A program made the translations under genes and the position numbers. Below are positions 59,804 to 64,000 of a stretch of DNA of 64,000 nt, piece after piece. How positions within the stretch are numbered: the first letter of the stretch is position 1; the number at the start of each line of letters is the position of its first letter. Source of the DNA: Anisus vortex (lineage: Eukaryota > Mollusca > Gastropoda > Planorbidae); NCBI GenBank assembly GCA_949126835.1, contig OX421507.1, forward strand, positions 12,156,852-12,220,851, given 5' to 3'. The notes under the pieces were generated by a model. The model made no database searches. It was not told the origin of the DNA and worked only from the letters and a program-made list of their open reading frames with translations.

Positions 59804-61182
59804 GTGAGTAGGCGATAATTAATACTCAAAGTCGCGTTTGGTTAAATTTAGCTTTTTGTTTATAAAATAAATTATCAAGAGTTGCCTCCTTGGTAATTAA
59901 AAAACACAATGCGGAGATTCATAAAAAACAATGACACAAAAATTATTTTGCATCAAGCAATTAGTTTGGGATTATAAATAGGTGATTCTTCAAATCTGAC
60001 ATTCACAGTCCATCGTTTTCTTTTGTCGCCATCTTTTGGAAATGAAATATTTTTTTTTATTACCTACATATTTTCGTACAACCAGTAACGTAGCACACAG
60101 GCATGTTTCGAAGTAAATGATCGAATAAGACCGGAAATGTCTTTTTTGTCGACCTTTTTATGCATGCATATTTGTTAAGACTTGTCAATTGCTAGCCTAT
60201 CGTTGGGCAAAGATTTGTCCACTTAACAAAAAAACAAAAAAAAAAGGTAAACAATTTCTTTATCGAGTGACATTCGGACAAACTAATAACTTCAAACTCT
60301 TGTCGAAATGCAAGATTAGAAGTAAGACCACGAATAAGCGTAGGACGCAATACTCTTTTTATATATATAGCCTATATAGAAAAAAAGGTATCAGGGTTCT
60401 ATACATAAAATATTTCAAGAAAAAAGATATGGTGAAAAGGGAAATGCCTTAGTTTAGATGGGGTAGAGGGGTGTACAGTGATATACAAGGGCAGTGATGC
60501 CGTTTGCCCCTACCCCCCACCACCACCACCCCACTTTCTTCATCTCGTTCATCGTACCTGGCGAGCCAAGGGAGAACAGGGAGCGGGTCTCCTGGAAAGG
60601 CGGATGGTGGGTGCCTCTAACTGTGCCACCTGTCGTACTCCACTGACACCGCACGGGAGAAGAAACAATACAAAATGGAGATGGGGGGGGTGAGGAGGTG
60701 TGGCATATCAAGACAATCGTACTTACGATGGTCTTGGGCATATACAGTGCGGGGGCGCGGGGGGGGGGAGAGGGCCTGAATCCACAAGTTCGTCGATGTC
60801 TCGCTCATCTTCCCCACCCCCTCTCTCCAACCCTCAGCTGTCAGTCGTGGACAGGACAAATGGATGGATTCTATCCACCCCCCCTCCACCACCTTCCCGA
60901 GCCGCCGGGGAGCTGTCTCCCGGGGTCAAGTGGGACTAAGCACACCGAGATCATGGATAAGTAGCTCAGACAACTTAATATCTGGACAAAATGTCCAGAT
61001 CTGGGAAAGGGAGGGGGGGGGGGGCTCAAGCACGTCCTTCCTCGAGTGGGGCATCGACCACCCTCCTCCCACACACACACACTCCCCTCACGCACACACA
61101 CACCCAATAACCACGAAGGTCAGAAGTATCTTTTAAGAAGACACTAAGTACAGTCTAGAAACCACTTGAATCCCATCGTATC

Positions 61183-61668
61183 TTATATGTTCCAGGTACT
61201 TATATGTTCCAGGTACTTATATGTTCCAGGTACTTATATGTTCCAGGTACTTATATGTTCCAGGTACTTATATGTTCCAGGTACTTATATGTTCCAGGTA
61301 CTTATATGTTCCAGGTACTTATATGTTCCAGGTACTTATATGTTACAGGTACTTATATGTTACAGGATCATTATATGTTACAGGTACTTATATGTTACAG
61401 GTACTTATATGTTCCAGGTACTTATATGTTCCAGGTACTTATATGTTACAGGTACTTATATGTTACAGGATCATTATATGTTACAGGTACTTATATGTTA
61501 CAGGTACTTATATGTTACAGGTACTTATATGTTCCAGGTACTTATATGTTCCAGGTACTTATATGTTACAGGTACTTATATGTTACAGGATCATTATATG
61601 TTACAGGTACTTATATGTTACAGGTACTTATATGTTACAGGTACTTATATGTTCCAGGTACTTATATA
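61183..61668 (+). repeat. 17-bp satellite with 120-bp higher-order structure
   Basis: Unit TTATATGTTCCAGGTAC, about 28 copies. A variant has TTACAGG, and an 18-base variant ends AGGATCA. The 18-base unit starts its key word at 61365, 61468 and 61588. From 61441 on, a 120-base block (six 17-base units plus one 18-base unit) is repeated exactly. No stop codon occurs in any forward frame over most of the array. Confidence 0.95.
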
Positions 61669-62889
61669 GTCTTGCATATTGATTAGGTTGTTGCTTCTCC
61701 CGACTGGTTCAGCTATCCATTCCAATCTCGCATGCCACTCGAGGAGAGAGAGAGAGACTCGTATAAACGTCTAAGATTCTCGGTCAAGATTGACAGGACA
61801 GACAACAACACTCAAAACGTTTTCCCGTGGACACAGGATACGAAACGATTGTGCGGCCATCACAACGCCTCAACCGCCTTTTAATTTTTACACAACTGGA
61901 TGCCTTGTAAGCAGCAAGTCTGTGGTAAATTTATGGACAACTCAATACAAAAATTCCGAAGGTAAGAGGAGTGTGCAGGTGGGATTTTTAACGATGATTT
62001 GATTACTAATTTCACACTATCTAAATTGTCGGTTGGGAGTAAATCTACAGCGGTGGCAGCTCTATATAGGAACTGAATTTCCTTATCAAAAAAAGACTTT
62101 TTTTTTTAGATCTGTACATAAATTTATAAGTAGAAAGGTGCTATATTTAATACATCGTATTTATAAGGAAGTGTATCAGAAGGGGAGATTCGATCCCAGA
62201 TCGTTGGGTAATAGCCTTTTTTTTCAACGCAATAATATTCTTCTATCATGCAGGTTGAAGAGCTATTTGCTCTCTCTATTCCCCCCCCTCTCTCTCCCTC
62301 TATCTCTCTCCCTCTCTCTCTCTGCAGTCAATGACTGAAACACATATTGATTCATCTTTTTTAAATTGAAGCTGTTCTGTTTTCAAAACATTTAGAAATC
62401 ATTTTAATGTGCAAGAAAAAAGAAAGCCCTATCTGCCAATACAAGACATGAATCTAGATGAACCGCAAAACGCAGTGCTAATAAGTTATTTTTTAAAAGT
62501 CCTAGACTAGTCTGCGTTCCGATTATTAAAAAAACAACATAATTCGCTTCATTTATTTAAAAGCATATCTATAAACATTCCATTTCTGTGATAACGAGTG
62601 CCATTTATTTATAGATTTATCACAGGTGATGTCATTTAGTGAGCTACGTGCTAGTCTAGATCTGGGTGGATGGAGTCCGTCTACCCCCACCTCCTCATAT
62701 TGTTGCGGCCCCATGGGCTGATGAAGCAAAGTTCCTCGGTTCAAATGATGGCGGCACAAGTAAGGAATTGTGTTGCTAGCACGATACAGGTATACATCAA
62801 CACAGCCGGGCAGAAAGATAAATAATTAATGGACATGGAATGTTCCGGTTGAATAACTAAAAAAAGAAAATCATTAATCTATTTTATAG

Positions 62890-63325
62890 ATCTTGCCACT
62901 CCCCGCAGACTTAAAAAAAAAAAAACTAACATCGGCAATGGGGTCGTCCATAATAGACGTCTCGAACCTAGTAGCGCGAGGTGAGGTCAAATATTTGTCA
63001 CGAGGGAGATCGCGAGTTTTTAAGCAATGTGACGTCGTAATAGAAACTGAATATAAACATTCTAACGTTAGCAGCTTCAAATACCTAGGAGCTATTGTAC
63101 CAGAAGAGGCATCAAAACCAGAAGATGTCCAGGATTGCCCAGACAACAGCATTTTTAAAGAGGCTCAAGACAATATGGAAAGACAAGAACTTAGCCCTCA
63201 GCACCAAAATCAGGCTGATGCGCTCACTGGTCCTCTCCATTTTCTTATATGCTTGCGAGTCATGGACACTAACAGCTGAGCTGGAAAAAAAGATAAACGC
63301 CATGGAAATGAGATGCTTCAGGACT
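62890..63325 (+). pseudogene. decayed non-LTR retrotransposon (LINE) reverse transcriptase, C-terminal part
   Basis: One frame gives SSFKYLGAIV, and after a frameshift near 63115 the next frame gives RIAQTTAFLKRLKTIWKDKN, TKIRLMRSL, FLYACESWTLTAELEKK and AMEMRCFR. This order is typical of the region after the RT catalytic core in RTE/Nimbus-like LINEs. The homology stops abruptly at about 63325, where a different repeat begins. Confidence 0.7.
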
Positions 63326-63400
63326 AGGGATGTTAAAACCGGTTTCTTTCCAAAACCGGTTTTCGGTTCTATAAAACCGGTTTAAAACCGGATTTCGATT
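63326..63400. repeat. AAACCGGTTT palindrome cluster
   Basis: AAACCGGTTT or close variants occur four times within about 60 bases (63335-63395), after the word ACTAGGGATGTTAAAACCGG. It could fold into several hairpins and may be one end of a MITE that interrupted the LINE. Confidence 0.5.
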
Positions 63401-63829
63401 CCCCCCTCCCCCGCAATGTTACAAGTCACAGGTCGGAAAAGACATGCAAATGTGCGTAGTTTTGTAGGTGTATTTGAAAAATAGTTCAAACTTATTAAGT
63501 ATTTGCAGAGCATCCAAGAGGTTGATTTGTGTGAATACATTATGATTTTGTACACTTTACCATAAAATTTTTTAGAACTAAAAAAAATATGGACTAATTG
63601 ATTAAAACCGATAATAGCTTTCTTCTTCTTCTTCTTCTTCGTTCTCAATAGCTTTCAATAGTGATCATTTGTGCACCGTGGACTTAGACTTGTAAAATAA
63701 TGTGTTGAATAGGATCACGTAGCACCAATCAAAAGTCAAAAGAATGTGTATTTAATGTTGCCGTTAATAATAAAGCACAGACGCGGTGTCTAGCCGAATT
63801 GTTCAAGGTCACAGGACAAAACTAGTTTG

Positions 63830-64000
63830 CGTCTCTCCAATCTCCATTGCGTACATCAAAAAGTCGTCGTCGGCATCCGTCCGACTCGAGAGACGATGAT
63901 GTAGCTTCATTTGTGAGGTATCAAACTGAACCGCCAAGAAAAGCTGTGTAGGCCAACCCGGGAGGGGCAATCCCTGCCGCACTTGAGGCACATCGAAGAG
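63830..64000 (-). pseudogene. LINE C-terminal zinc-finger-like tail, fragment
   Basis: On the minus strand from the window edge, one frame reads CLKCGRDCPSRVGLHSFS. This resembles the CxxCGRxCxSRIGLYSH motif at the C-terminus of some LINE proteins. The usual final Cys/His residues have decayed, a stop follows shortly after, and an RTDADDDF-type 3' region comes next. The element is cut by the window edge. Confidence 0.5.

Larger units (their letters stand above)
53284..64000. other. 10.7 kb without a confirmed gene
   Basis: The stretch starts with the right copy of the target duplication (ATTAG, 53284-53288). Contents: a loose repeat of AGATTTGAGCTGT words at 54373-54440, a foldback MITE (55250-55657), a SINE-like block (56401-56580), a 19-bp satellite (56876-56970), a TA microsatellite (57178-57260), a CT microsatellite (59000-59110), a promoter-like region with a possible exon (59640-59803), a C/G-rich spacer (60500-61130), a 17-bp satellite (61183-61668), and LINE relics (62890-63325 and 63830-64000). 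Long ORFs here are mostly simple-sequence artefacts. Confidence 0.55.

Overview
The window is nuclear DNA of an invertebrate animal: four spliced protein genes with GT-AG introns, AT-rich introns and spacers, and many transposon remnants. The conserved genes and the repeat types (tRNA-derived SINEs, hAT, P-like and mariner-like MITEs, Helitron-like and gypsy elements) suggest a lophotrochozoan, most likely a gastropod mollusc. That is inference, because no species-diagnostic sequence was identified. Exon boundaries were read by hand from splice sites and codon phase, and each complete model closes in frame.

Layout. About 0.7-7.1 kb (+) holds GAPDH, nine coding exons plus an upstream non-coding leader. 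At 9.5-12.5 kb (-) is a five-exon gene for a double-anchored, glycosyltransferase-like membrane protein of a DUF1647-like type. At 13.7-23.0 kb (+) is the mitochondrial kinase PINK1, nine exons, head-to-head with the preceding gene across a 1.2 kb spacer. At 27.0-32.5 kb (-) is heparan-sulfate D-glucuronyl C5-epimerase (GLCE), five coding exons. From 32.5 to 47.4 kb no coding gene was recognised; there are satellites, purine tracts, microsatellites, one hAT MITE and dispersed repeats. At 47,461-53,283 is a complete LTR retrotransposon insertion on the minus strand with nearly identical LTRs and a 5-bp target duplication. Its single ORF encodes Gag and a protease-like domain, then jumps in frame to the tail of reverse transcriptase, so the catalytic RT, RNase H and integrase are missing. 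From 53.3 to 64.0 kb are foldback MITEs, a 17-bp satellite open in all three forward frames, decayed LINE pieces and one promoter-like stretch with a possible first coding exon near 59.7 kb.

The genes do not form a pathway: glycolysis, mitochondrial quality control, a probable Golgi or secretory-pathway sugar transferase, and heparan sulfate modification. The two sugar-related genes may share a compartment, but nothing in the sequence shows co-regulation. The most informative features are in the mobile DNA: the gag-only LTR element, a P-element-like MITE that keeps a THAP-like start and is nested in a SINE inside PINK1, a Helitron-like element with a duplicated 5' end and a tRNA-like insert inside GLCE, and several hAT MITEs with intact 8-bp target duplications.
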